Shown here piece after piece: positions 54,225 through 62,391 of a stretch of DNA of 64,000 nucleotides; the stretch's first letter is position 1; every line of letters starts with the position of its first letter. Both the position numbers and the translations under genes were made by a program. The stretch is from contig JAJYMC010000016.1 of the NCBI GenBank assembly GCA_021787335.1, positions 83,419-147,418 on the forward strand, in the 5' to 3' direction. The notes beneath the pieces are model-generated. The model did no database searches and was not told the DNA's origin. It worked only from the letters and a program-made list of their open reading frames with translations. This stretch comes from Bacillota bacterium (GTDB taxonomy: Bacteria; Bacillota; Sulfobacillia; JAJYWN01; JAJZPE01).

Positions 54225-54755
54225 CTACCGGCTGCTGCTGCTGCCGCCGCCGCTGCCGCCATCATCGTTCGGCCCCCCGGCCACAGTCATATCGACCGGC
54301 CGGATCGCCCCATCCGCCCCATCCGGCCCATCCGCCCGCGTCTCCACCCGCTCGGCCTCCGGGAGGTAGCGCGGATCGAGGTAGACCACGCGGCCGCGAC
54401 GCTCCCGGGCGGCGACCTGCGCCGGCCCCCTTCGGGGCAATCGGTGCTCGGGGTCGCCGGTGATGTCCCGGACGATGTCCATCACGTGCTGTGGCAACAC
54501 GGGCGACCTGGCCTCGCAGAGCTGGGCCATGATCTCCATGGCCTGCGGTCGGTCGTGACCCAGGCCTCCGCTGGTCTCGAGCTCCTCACGGACCAGGTTC
54601 GGTCCCTCCCAGACCTGGGAGAGGGCCTTGACGTAGTAGGCCGAGGCGCCGTGACTGGTGCGGTCGCAGAAGAGGCCATAGCGGAGGACCCTCATCCGCC
54701 GGCCCTCGCGCTGTTTCCGTTCGACGACATGGACCCTCTCCGTCAGTAGCTCCAA
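54225..54755 (-). CDS. Hypothetical protein with C-terminal low-complexity tail
   Basis: A 176-residue (TTG 54755) or 155-residue (ATG 54692, with GAGGG 7 bp upstream) soluble protein. The core RVLRYGLFCDRT ... VREELETSGGLGHDR ... VLPQHVMDIVRDI vaguely follows the pattern of small Clostridial proteins of the DUF6514 type, but I do not trust this enough to name it. The end is Gly/Ser-rich (GGSGGGSSSSR). It may be co-transcribed with the XRE gene. Confidence 0.55.
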   Translation of the reverse strand: MELLTERVHVVERKQREGRRMRVLRYGLFCDRTSHGASAYYVKALSQVWEGPNLVREELETSGGLGHDRPQAMEIMAQLCEARSPVLPQHVMDIVRDITGDPEHRLPRRGPAQVAARERRGRVVYLDPRYLPEAERVETRADGPDGADGAIRPVDMTVAGGPNDDGGSGGGSSSSR

Positions 54756-54983
54756 CGTCTCTCACCCCACCCTTTTTGGCGGGCAGAATTCGGAGAATTG
54801 GAAGACTATTCCTGTCGGTCCTTGACAGAAGTCAGGGCAAAACTTGTCGAAGCGCCCGGGCCGGGCCACGCTCCGTGCGAGCAGGATTAAGTACCCACCG
54901 GCACGAATCACAGGAGGGACGGCCGGGGCCGCCCCGAACCCCCGGCCGCCACCCATGCAGCCATACGGAAAGGAAGGATGCCC

Positions 54984-56165
<1,182 letters not shown>

Positions 56166-56202
56166 ACCGCCGGCCCCACCACCACCGGAAGGGGATGAGA
56201 CC

Positions 56203-57063
56203 GTGGAGATAAAGAAGGTCATGGTCATCGGCGCCGGTCAGATGGGCGGGGGCATCGCCCAGGTGGCCGCCGTCGCCGGTTACGACGTCACCGTCCGCGA
56301 CATCGCCGAGAACTTCGTCCAGAAGGGGCTCGGCGTCATCGAGAAGAACCTGGCCCGCCTAGTCGAGAAGGGCAAACTATCGGCGAACGACAAGGACGCG
56401 GCGGTGGCCCGCCTGAAGGGCACGGTCAGCCTCGAGCCGGCCCGCGAGGCCGACATCGTCATCGAGGCGGCCGTCGAGAAGATGGACATCAAGCGCGAGG
56501 TCTTCGGAGAACTGGACCGGCTCTGCCGGCCCGGGGTCATCCTGGCCAGCAACACCTCGTCGCTCCCGATAACCGAGATCGCCGCGGCCACCAAGCGGCC
56601 GGACCGGGTCATCGGGATGCACTTCATGAACCCGGTCCCGGTGATGACACTGGTCGAGGTCATCCGCGGCCTGCAGACCTCGGACGATACCTTCAAGACC
56701 GTCGAGGAGCTGGCCAAGAAGCTGGGCAAGGTCCCCGTGGCGGTCAACGACACGCCGGGCTTTGTCTCCAACCGCGTCCTTATCCCGATGATCAATGAGG
56801 CCATCTTCTGCGTGTACGAGGGCGTGGCCACCCCCGAGGCCGTCGACAACGTGATGAAACTCGGGATGAACCACCCCATGGGGCCGCTGGCCCTGGCCGA
56901 CCTGATCGGCCTCGACACCGTCCTGTACATCCTCGAGGTCCTCTACGAGGGCTTCGCCGATTCGAAGTACCGGCCGTGCCCGCTTCTCCGGAAGATGGTC
57001 AAGGCCGGCTACCTCGGACGCAAGACCGGCAAGGGCTTCTACGACTACCAGCCGGCCAAATAG
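56203..57063 (+). CDS. hbd: 3-hydroxybutyryl-CoA dehydrogenase
   Basis: A 286-residue NAD(P)-linked enzyme. The Rossmann motif is VIGAGQMGGGIAQ at residues 8-20; the catalytic histidine is in GMHFMNPVPVMTLVE, with ASNTSSLPITEIA, VNDTPGFVSNRVLIP and the C-terminal PMGPLALADLIGLD. It has the normal length for Hbd/PaaH. GTG 56203 with AAGGGG upstream is the start. Converts acetoacetyl-CoA to 3-hydroxybutyryl-CoA or the reverse. Confidence 0.94.
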   Translation: MEIKKVMVIGAGQMGGGIAQVAAVAGYDVTVRDIAENFVQKGLGVIEKNLARLVEKGKLSANDKDAAVARLKGTVSLEPAREADIVIEAAVEKMDIKREVFGELDRLCRPGVILASNTSSLPITEIAAATKRPDRVIGMHFMNPVPVMTLVEVIRGLQTSDDTFKTVEELAKKLGKVPVAVNDTPGFVSNRVLIPMINEAIFCVYEGVATPEAVDNVMKLGMNHPMGPLALADLIGLDTVLYILEVLYEGFADSKYRPCPLLRKMVKAGYLGRKTGKGFYDYQPAK

Positions 57064-57086
57064 GCCGGCCGCGGGGAGGGCTCCAA

Positions 57087-57341
57087 GTGAAGAACTTCAA
57101 GTTCGACATGCGCTTGGCGGGCCTGATCATCGCCCTCGTGGGCGCCTTCATGGTCCTCAAGTGGCGCTGGCCCGGGCTGACCGTCGCGGTCATCGGCTTC
57201 TACATCATGCACGGCGGGAACGAGCGGGAGAAGCGCCAGGAGCGCAAGCGCGACGAAGAGATCAGGGAGAAGGTCAGGCAGAGGAAGCTGGCCCAGCGGG
57301 CCGAGAAGGACAAGCCCCCGGAGCCGCCCGCGTCCAACTGA
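57087..57341 (+). CDS. Small membrane protein between hbd and crotonase genes
   Basis: An 84-residue protein with two closely spaced hydrophobic segments (LAGLIIALVGAFMVL and GLTVAVIGFYIMHG), then a strongly charged, probably coiled-coil tail (EREKRQERKRDEEIREKVRQRK). GGGGAGGG lies 5 bp before GTG 57087. Co-transcribed with the beta-oxidation type genes; function unknown. It could tether the cytoplasmic enzymes to the membrane, but nothing in the sequence proves that. Confidence 0.75.
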   Translation: MKNFKFDMRLAGLIIALVGAFMVLKWRWPGLTVAVIGFYIMHGGNEREKRQERKRDEEIREKVRQRKLAQRAEKDKPPEPPASN

Positions 57342-57365
57342 ACAGCGAAAGGGGCAATCAAAGCA

Positions 57366-58148
57366 GTGAACGGGGAATTCGTCCGCACCGCCAGGGACGG
57401 CGCCGTCACCACCCTGACCATCGACCGCCAGCCGGCCCTCAACGCCCTTAACCCCAAGGTCCTCGAGGAACTCCGCGAGGGTGTCCGCGAGTTCACGGCC
57501 GACCGTTCGGCGCGGGTGATGATCATCACCGGGGCCGGTGAGCGGGCCTTTGTCGCCGGGGCCGACATCGCCGCCATGAGCAAGATGTCCGTCCGCGAGG
57601 CCGGGGCCTTCGCCGATTTGGGGCAATCCACCTTTTCGGCCATCGAGGACGCGCCGAAGCCGGTCATCGCGGCCATCAACGGCTATGCCCTCGGGGGCGG
57701 CTGCGAGCTGGCCATGGCTTGCGACATCAGGATAGCCTCGGAGAAGGCCAAGATCGGCCAGCCCGAGGTGAACCTCGGGGTCATCCCCGGCTTCGGCGGG
57801 ACGCAGCGCCTGGCCCGCCTGGTCGGCCGCGGTAAGGCCAAGGAGCTCATCTTCTCGGCCGTCGCCATCGACGCCGCCTCAGCGGAGAAGATCGGCCTCG
57901 TTGACGCCGTCGTCCCACCCGATCAACTGATGAGCAAGGCCCTGGAGCTGGCGACCCTCATCGCCGCCAAGGCGCCGGTGGCCGTGAGCCTGGCCAAGGC
58001 GGCCATCGACCGTGGCCTCGACGTCGACCTCCGCACCGGCCTCGCTCATGAGGCGGCCCTTTTCGCGGAATGTTTCTCCACGAACGACCAGCGAGAAGGA
58101 ATGGACGCCTTCCTGTCGAAAAGGAAGGCCGAGTTCAAGGGGAAATAA
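57366..58148 (+). CDS. crt: Enoyl-CoA hydratase (crotonase family)
   Basis: A 260-residue crotonase: LTIDRQPALNALNPKVLEEL, the oxyanion-hole segment AGADIAAM, GYALGGGCELAMACDIRIASE and GVIPGFGGTQRLARLVG with the two catalytic glutamates. The GTG at 57366 follows AAAGGGG. It dehydrates 3-hydroxybutyryl-CoA to crotonyl-CoA. Last gene of the cluster, with no clear terminator before the riboswitch unit. Confidence 0.93.
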   Translation: MNGEFVRTARDGAVTTLTIDRQPALNALNPKVLEELREGVREFTADRSARVMIITGAGERAFVAGADIAAMSKMSVREAGAFADLGQSTFSAIEDAPKPVIAAINGYALGGGCELAMACDIRIASEKAKIGQPEVNLGVIPGFGGTQRLARLVGRGKAKELIFSAVAIDAASAEKIGLVDAVVPPDQLMSKALELATLIAAKAPVAVSLAKAAIDRGLDVDLRTGLAHEAALFAECFSTNDQREGMDAFLSKRKAEFKGK

Positions 58149-58153
58149 GCTGA

Positions 58154-58181
58154 GGGCATAACTAAGCCAGGGGCATAACTA
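58154..58181 (+). repeat. Direct repeat GGGCATAACTA
   Basis: Two exact 11-bp copies at 58154-58164 and 58171-58181, 17 bp apart, just before the riboswitch. CATAAC may serve as a -10 element with TTCAAG (58135-58140) 17 bp away. Confidence 0.5.
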
Positions 58182-58185
58182 CAAA

Positions 58186-58301
58186 GGCTACTCTCCGAGC
58201 CCCGGAGCCTCTCGCAGGCTCCCGGGCCGGTGCCCGCCGCGAGGCGGGCCAAAGGTTGGCCGGGCGACCGGCAGACCTCCCGCGCTTGGAAAGGAGAGGC
58301 C
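58186..58301 (+). ncRNA. Moco/Tuco-type riboswitch
   Basis: The closing stem pairs GGC..CTCTCC (58186-58196) with GGAGAGGCC (58293-58301). Inside are a GGAGCCT/AGGCTCC stem (58203-58221) and two hairpins with GCGA tetraloops (GCCCGCC-GCGA-GGCGGGC near 58237-58254, GCCGG-GCGA-CCGGC near 58258-58271). The 3' strand CCTCCCG..CTTGGAAAGG (58277-58294) matches the conserved CCUCCCG/UGGAAAGG element of the Escherichia coli moaA leader Moco RNA. A terminator follows at 58336, and the operon encodes tungstate/molybdate uptake and MoeA. Tungsten-cofactor (Tuco) sensing is likely because of tupABC, but cannot be told from Moco by eye. Confidence 0.8.
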
Positions 58302-58335
58302 GATGGTTGGGGGCGTGTCCTATTCGCGCCATCCG

Positions 58336-58372
58336 GCCGTGGCCGTCGCATCCGCGCGGGCCACGGCTTTTT
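58336..58372 (+). terminator. Expression-platform terminator of the riboswitch
   Basis: Perfect 9-bp stem GCCGTGGCC (58336-58344) / GGCCACGGC (58359-58367) followed by TTTTT, between the riboswitch and the first gene of the operon. Suggests control by premature termination. Confidence 0.85.
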
Positions 58373-58395
58373 CATTTCCCACGGAGGTGACGGAT

Positions 58396-58623
58396 GTGAG
58401 GTTGGACAAAGACGCCGACCGCGAGAGCAAGCCAGACCACCGCTTGGAGCCGGACGAGCGGATCGAGAAGCGGGTCCGCGAGGTCGCCGAGGGCGACAAG
58501 CTCCCGTGCGCCACGGCCTTCAAGATCGCCGAGGAGCTCAAGGTGCCGCGCCTGGCGGTGGGCGAGGCGGCCGACCGGGTGGGCGTCCACATCAGCCAGT
58601 GCCAGCTCGGCTGCTTCAAATGA
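58396..58623 (+). CDS. Small CQLGCF-motif protein under the riboswitch
   Basis: A 75-residue protein starting at GTG 58396 (GGAGGTGA 5 bp upstream). The body is a charged helix pair then LPCATAFKIAEELKVPRLAVGEAADRVGV, resembling a small helix-turn-helix, ending HISQCQLGCFK with conserved-looking cysteines. It is the first gene after the riboswitch terminator. A role in Mo/W sensing or cofactor handling is a reasonable guess from position; I know of no proven function. Confidence 0.65.
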   Translation: MRLDKDADRESKPDHRLEPDERIEKRVREVAEGDKLPCATAFKIAEELKVPRLAVGEAADRVGVHISQCQLGCFK

Positions 58624-58670
58624 CGAGGTAGAGGCAGGCGCAGTCCGAAACCAGAAAGAGGGGGATCCGT

Positions 58671-59522
58671 GTGGGAGAGGGAATTAGGAGGAGAGTCTGG
58701 GTCTGGGTCGCGGTCGCCGTCGTCCTCGTGGCGGCCCTGGGGTTCGTCACCTATCAGAGCTATGCCAAGCCGGGGAAGAACCTGACCCTGGCCACGACCA
58801 CCAGCGCGCAGGACTCGGGGCTGCTTGACGTGCTCATCCCGGCCTTCGAGAAGGCCAGCGGGATCAAGGTCAAGATCATCGCCGTGGGCACCGGCCAGTC
58901 AATCGAGTTAGGCCGCCGCGGTGACGCCGACGTGGTTTTCGTCCACGCCCGCAAGCTGGAGGACCAGTTCGTCGCCGACGGCCAGGGGATCAACCGGCGC
59001 GACGTCATGTACACCGACTTCATCATCGTCGGGCCGGCGGCCGACCCGGCCAAGATCAAGGGGATGAAGGATCCGGCGGCGGCCTTCGCCCAGGTCGCGG
59101 CGGCCAAGGCGAACTTCGTCTCGCGCGGGGACAAGTCCGGGACCAACGTCAAGGAACTCGACATCTGGGCCCTGGCCAAGGTCAAGCCGGCCGGGACGTG
59201 GTACCTGAACGCCGGGGCGGGGATGGACGAGGCCCTGCGCCTGGCCGCCGAGAAGGGCGCCTACACGCTCGTCGACCGGGCGACGTACCTGTTCACCCGG
59301 GACAAGTACAAGCTGGACATCATGGTCGAGGGGGACAAGTTCCTCTTCAACCCGTATGGAGTAATCGACGTCAACCCCAAGGTCCATCCGAACGTGAACT
59401 ACCGCGGGGCCGAGGCCTTCGCCCGCTTCATCACCGGGCCCGAGGGCCGCAAGATCATCGGGGATTACGGCCGCGAGCGCTTCGGCATACCCCTCTTCTT
59501 CCCGTGGCCGCAGGGTCAATGA
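58671..59522 (+). CDS. tupA: Tungstate/molybdate ABC transporter substrate-binding protein
   Basis: A 283-residue secreted binding protein with an N-terminal membrane/signal segment (VWVWVAVAVVLVAALGFVTY). The TupA signatures TLATTTSAQDSGLLDVL, DVVFVHARKLEDQFVADG, FVSRGDKSGTNVKE and YTLVDRATYL are present; the TTTS..SGLLD motif marks TupA rather than ModA. No lipobox. GTG 58671 has AGGGGGA upstream. Oxyanion specificity (tungstate over molybdate) is inferred from the family. Confidence 0.92.
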   Translation: MGEGIRRRVWVWVAVAVVLVAALGFVTYQSYAKPGKNLTLATTTSAQDSGLLDVLIPAFEKASGIKVKIIAVGTGQSIELGRRGDADVVFVHARKLEDQFVADGQGINRRDVMYTDFIIVGPAADPAKIKGMKDPAAAFAQVAAAKANFVSRGDKSGTNVKELDIWALAKVKPAGTWYLNAGAGMDEALRLAAEKGAYTLVDRATYLFTRDKYKLDIMVEGDKFLFNPYGVIDVNPKVHPNVNYRGAEAFARFITGPEGRKIIGDYGRERFGIPLFFPWPQGQ

Positions 59523-59572
59523 GAAGGGCCGGCCATGCCGGCCGGCCATCCATCTGAAAGGCGGGAAGCCGT

Positions 59573-60286
59573 CTGTCTGACATCGTCGCCGGGGTCGGCA
59601 AGGCCGTCGCCCTCATCTTCGGGCTTGACCCAGAACTGTACCGGATAGTCTTCCTATCCATTGTCGTCTCCGGGACGGCCAGTGTCCTGGGGGCCCTGGC
59701 GGGCGTGCCGGCCGGGGCCCTCCTGGCCTTCCGGCCCTTCAAGGGACGGGCCTTCCTGGTCCGGCTGACCTATACCTTCATGGGCCTCCCGCCGGTCCTC
59801 GCCGGGCTCGTGATCTACCTGCTGTTGTCGAGCCAGGGGCCGTTCGGGCGGGCCAGGCTGCTCTTCACCCCGGCGGCGATGGTCATCGCTCAGTTCGTCC
59901 TGGTCGTGCCGATCGTCGCCGGCCTGACCCTGGCGGCCGTGCGGGAGCGCGACGGCCTCGTCCGCGACACGGCCCTGGCTCTGGGGGCCACCCGCTGGCA
60001 GGCCGACCTGACCGTCGTCCGGGAGTCGCGGCGGGCCATCGGGGCCGCGGTCATGGCCGCCTTCGGCCGGGCCATCGCCGAGGTCGGCGCGGTGATGCTG
60101 GTGGGAGGGAACATCCAGGGGCAGACGCGGGTGATGACCACGGCCATCGTCCTCGAGACCCGCCAGGGCGATTTCGACGTGGCCATCGCCCTGGGACTGG
60201 TCCTCTTGGCCGTGGCCTTCGCCGTCAACGCGCTGGCCGGGAGGTTCACCCCGCAGGCGGGAGGGAAACTCGATGACGTCGCCTGA
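59573..60286 (+). CDS. tupB: Tungstate ABC transporter permease, probable CTG start
   Basis: A 237-residue permease with about five membrane segments and the EAA-type loop RDTALALGATRWQADLTVVRESRRAIGA followed by GRAIAEVGAVMLVGGNIQGQTRVMTTAI. The frame opens after a TGA at 59555 and contains no ATG, GTG or TTG until GTG 59705, which would cut off the first helix. CTG 59573 reads LSDIVAGVGKAVALIFG and has AAAGGCGG 8 bp upstream, giving the normal TupB length. The stop overlaps the tupC ATG by 14 bp. Confidence 0.85.
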   Translation: MSDIVAGVGKAVALIFGLDPELYRIVFLSIVVSGTASVLGALAGVPAGALLAFRPFKGRAFLVRLTYTFMGLPPVLAGLVIYLLLSSQGPFGRARLLFTPAAMVIAQFVLVVPIVAGLTLAAVRERDGLVRDTALALGATRWQADLTVVRESRRAIGAAVMAAFGRAIAEVGAVMLVGGNIQGQTRVMTTAIVLETRQGDFDVAIALGLVLLAVAFAVNALAGRFTPQAGGKLDDVA

Positions 60287-61073
60287 GGCCGTCGGGCCGG
60301 TGTTCTCGATCGAACGACTGAGCCGAGCTTACGGCGACGGGCCCCTGGCCCTCGACCTGGGCGCCGCGGCCGATGGGGCCGACGCGGCCGATGGGGCCGC
60401 CCTGACCCTGGGCGGCGGCCTGGTCAACGCCGTCCTCGGGCCCAACGGCTCGGGTAAGACGACCCTCCTCCGGCTGCTCAGCTTGATCGACCCGCCGACG
60501 GAGGTACGTGGCCGGGTCTTCGGGGGGCCGTGGCCGCGGGCCGGGAACGACGAGGCCCTGCGCCTCAGGCTCAGGCGCCGGATGGCCCTCATCTTCCAGC
60601 GACCGATCCTCTTCGAGGGCAGCGTGGCCGCCAACGTCGGATATGGCCTGACCCTCCGCGGCTGGACCGCCGGGGGGGCCGAGCTGCGCAGGCGGGTCGA
60701 GGAGAGCCTCGATGCGGTGGGCCTAGCGGACCTGGCCGCCCGCCCGGCCAAGGGGCTGTCGTCGGGCGAATCTCAGCGCGTCGCCCTGGCCCGCGCCCTG
60801 GCCTGCCGGCCCGACGCCTACCTCCTCGACGAACCCACGGCCAACCTCGACCCAGGCAGTGTCGTGGCCATCGAACGGATCGTCAAGAAGCTGCGGGACG
60901 AAGGGCGGACGGTGGTCCTCGTGACCCACAATCTCTTTCAGGCCAAGCGCCTGGCCGACCGGGTCCTCTTCCTGACGGAGGGCCGCCTGGTCGAGGACGC
61001 GCCCGCCCGGGCCTTCTTCGAGCGGCCGCGGTCCGAGGCCGCCCGGGCCTTCGTCGCCGGCGAGACCTACTAG
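60273..61073 (+). CDS. tupC: Tungstate ABC transporter ATPase
   Basis: A 266-residue ATPase: Walker A GPNGSGKTT, Q-loop IFQRPILFEGSVAANV, signature LSSGESQRVALARAL, Walker B AYLLDEPTANLDP and VTHNLFQAKRLADRV. The N-terminal ~35 residues contain an Ala/Asp/Gly-rich stretch (AADGADAADGAALT). ATG 60273 has GGGAGGG upstream inside tupB. The SRAYGDGPLALDL beginning is typical of the TupC/phosphate-like group. Confidence 0.92.
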   Translation: MTSPEAVGPVFSIERLSRAYGDGPLALDLGAAADGADAADGAALTLGGGLVNAVLGPNGSGKTTLLRLLSLIDPPTEVRGRVFGGPWPRAGNDEALRLRLRRRMALIFQRPILFEGSVAANVGYGLTLRGWTAGGAELRRRVEESLDAVGLADLAARPAKGLSSGESQRVALARALACRPDAYLLDEPTANLDPGSVVAIERIVKKLRDEGRTVVLVTHNLFQAKRLADRVLFLTEGRLVEDAPARAFFERPRSEAARAFVAGETY

Positions 61074-61088
61074 TTCCGGAGGAACGCC

Positions 61089-62387
61089 ATGGACTTTCGA
61101 CCGCTGAAGCTCCTCTCCGTGACCGAAGCGACGGCCGCCTACGCGAACCGGCTGCCGGCCCGCGAGCCGCCCGTCGAGACCGTCCCCCTCACCGCCGCCC
61201 TGGGGCGGGTCCTGGCCGAGGACGTCACGGCCGGTGAAGACGTGCCCGGCTTCGACCGTTCGACGGTGGACGGCTACGCGGTGCGTGCGGCCGACACCTT
61301 CGGCGCCTCGGAGGCCCTGCCCGCGTTGCTCACGGTGCTCGGCGACATCCGCATGGGGGCTGCCGCCAAAGTGAGCCTGGCGCCCGGGCAGACGGCCCGC
61401 GTCCCGACCGGGGGGATGCTCCCCGCCGGGGCCGACGCCGTGGTCATGCTGGAGTATGCCGAGGAGATGGACACAACGACGGTCGCCGCCCAGCGGCCCG
61501 TGGGCCCGGGGGAGAACGTCCTCCGCCGCGGGGAGGACATGGCCGCCGGCGCGGCTGTGCTCGCCCGCGGTCGCGCGCTGCGCCCCCAGGAAATAGGGGC
61601 GTTGGCCGGCATCGGGCACACGGCGGTGAAGGTCTATCGCCGCCCGGTCGTGGCCGTCATCTCCAGCGGCGACGAGATCATCCCGCCGGGGCGAATCCCG
61701 GGCCCCGGCGAAATAAGGGACATCAACGCCTACGCCCTGGCCGCGATGGCCGAGGACGCCGGGGCCCTTCCGGTCATCGTGGGAATCATCCGCGATGACT
61801 ACGAGGCCTTGCTGGCGGCGGTCCGCGGGGCGATGGCGGGGCGGGTCGGCACGGCCATGGGGCCCGGGACGGGCGCTGGCCCCGCTGACGCTGTCGTCGT
61901 CTCCGGGGGCAGCTCGGTCGGCGCGCGGGACGCCACCGCCCGGGTCATCGCCGCGGTCGGGCCGCCCGGGGTCATCGTCCACGGCGTGGCCGTGAAACCA
62001 GGCAAGCCGACCATCCTCGGACTGGCCGCCGGCGACCCGCCGCGACCGGTCTTCGGGCTGCCAGGCCACCCGGCCAGCGCCATGGTCATCTTCGACCTCT
62101 TCGTCCGGCCGGTGCTGCGCCGGTTGGCGGGGCTGGCCGCCGAGGGCGGCCCGGCCCCGGTGGTCCGGGTCAGGCTGGCCGAGAACGTGGCCTCTTCGCC
62201 GGCCCGGGAAGAGTACGTCCGCGTCCGCCTGGCGGTGGGCCCGGACGGCCTTCGGGCCCATCCCGTGCTCGGAAAGTCGGGGCTGATCACCACCCTCGTC
62301 CAGGCCGACGGCCTGCTCCGGGTCCCCCTGGGGCGCCAGGGCTACGAGGCCGGCGATGAGGTCGAGGTGCTGCCCTTCAGGAGTTGA
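61089..62387 (+). CDS. moeA: Molybdopterin molybdenumtransferase
   Basis: A 432-residue MoeA that inserts metal into adenylated molybdopterin. AYANRLPAREPPVETVPL, FDRSTVDGYAVRAADTFG, VPTGGMLPAGADAVVMLEYAE, RRGEDMAAGAAVLARG, SSGDEIIPPG, SGGSSVGARDATARVI, HGVAVKPGKPTILG and FGLPGHPASAMVIFDLFVRP are all present. GGAGGA lies just before the ATG. It follows tupC by 15 bp and precedes a second MoeA-like gene. Confidence 0.94.
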   Translation: MDFRPLKLLSVTEATAAYANRLPAREPPVETVPLTAALGRVLAEDVTAGEDVPGFDRSTVDGYAVRAADTFGASEALPALLTVLGDIRMGAAAKVSLAPGQTARVPTGGMLPAGADAVVMLEYAEEMDTTTVAAQRPVGPGENVLRRGEDMAAGAAVLARGRALRPQEIGALAGIGHTAVKVYRRPVVAVISSGDEIIPPGRIPGPGEIRDINAYALAAMAEDAGALPVIVGIIRDDYEALLAAVRGAMAGRVGTAMGPGTGAGPADAVVVSGGSSVGARDATARVIAAVGPPGVIVHGVAVKPGKPTILGLAAGDPPRPVFGLPGHPASAMVIFDLFVRPVLRRLAGLAAEGGPAPVVRVRLAENVASSPAREEYVRVRLAVGPDGLRAHPVLGKSGLITTLVQADGLLRVPLGRQGYEAGDEVEVLPFRS

Positions 62388-62391
62388 GCCG

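Noticed and set aside
54820..54850. Promoter with TTGACA upstream of thlA
   Set aside because: The -35 (TTGACA) is good, but nothing resembling TATAAT lies 16-18 bp downstream.
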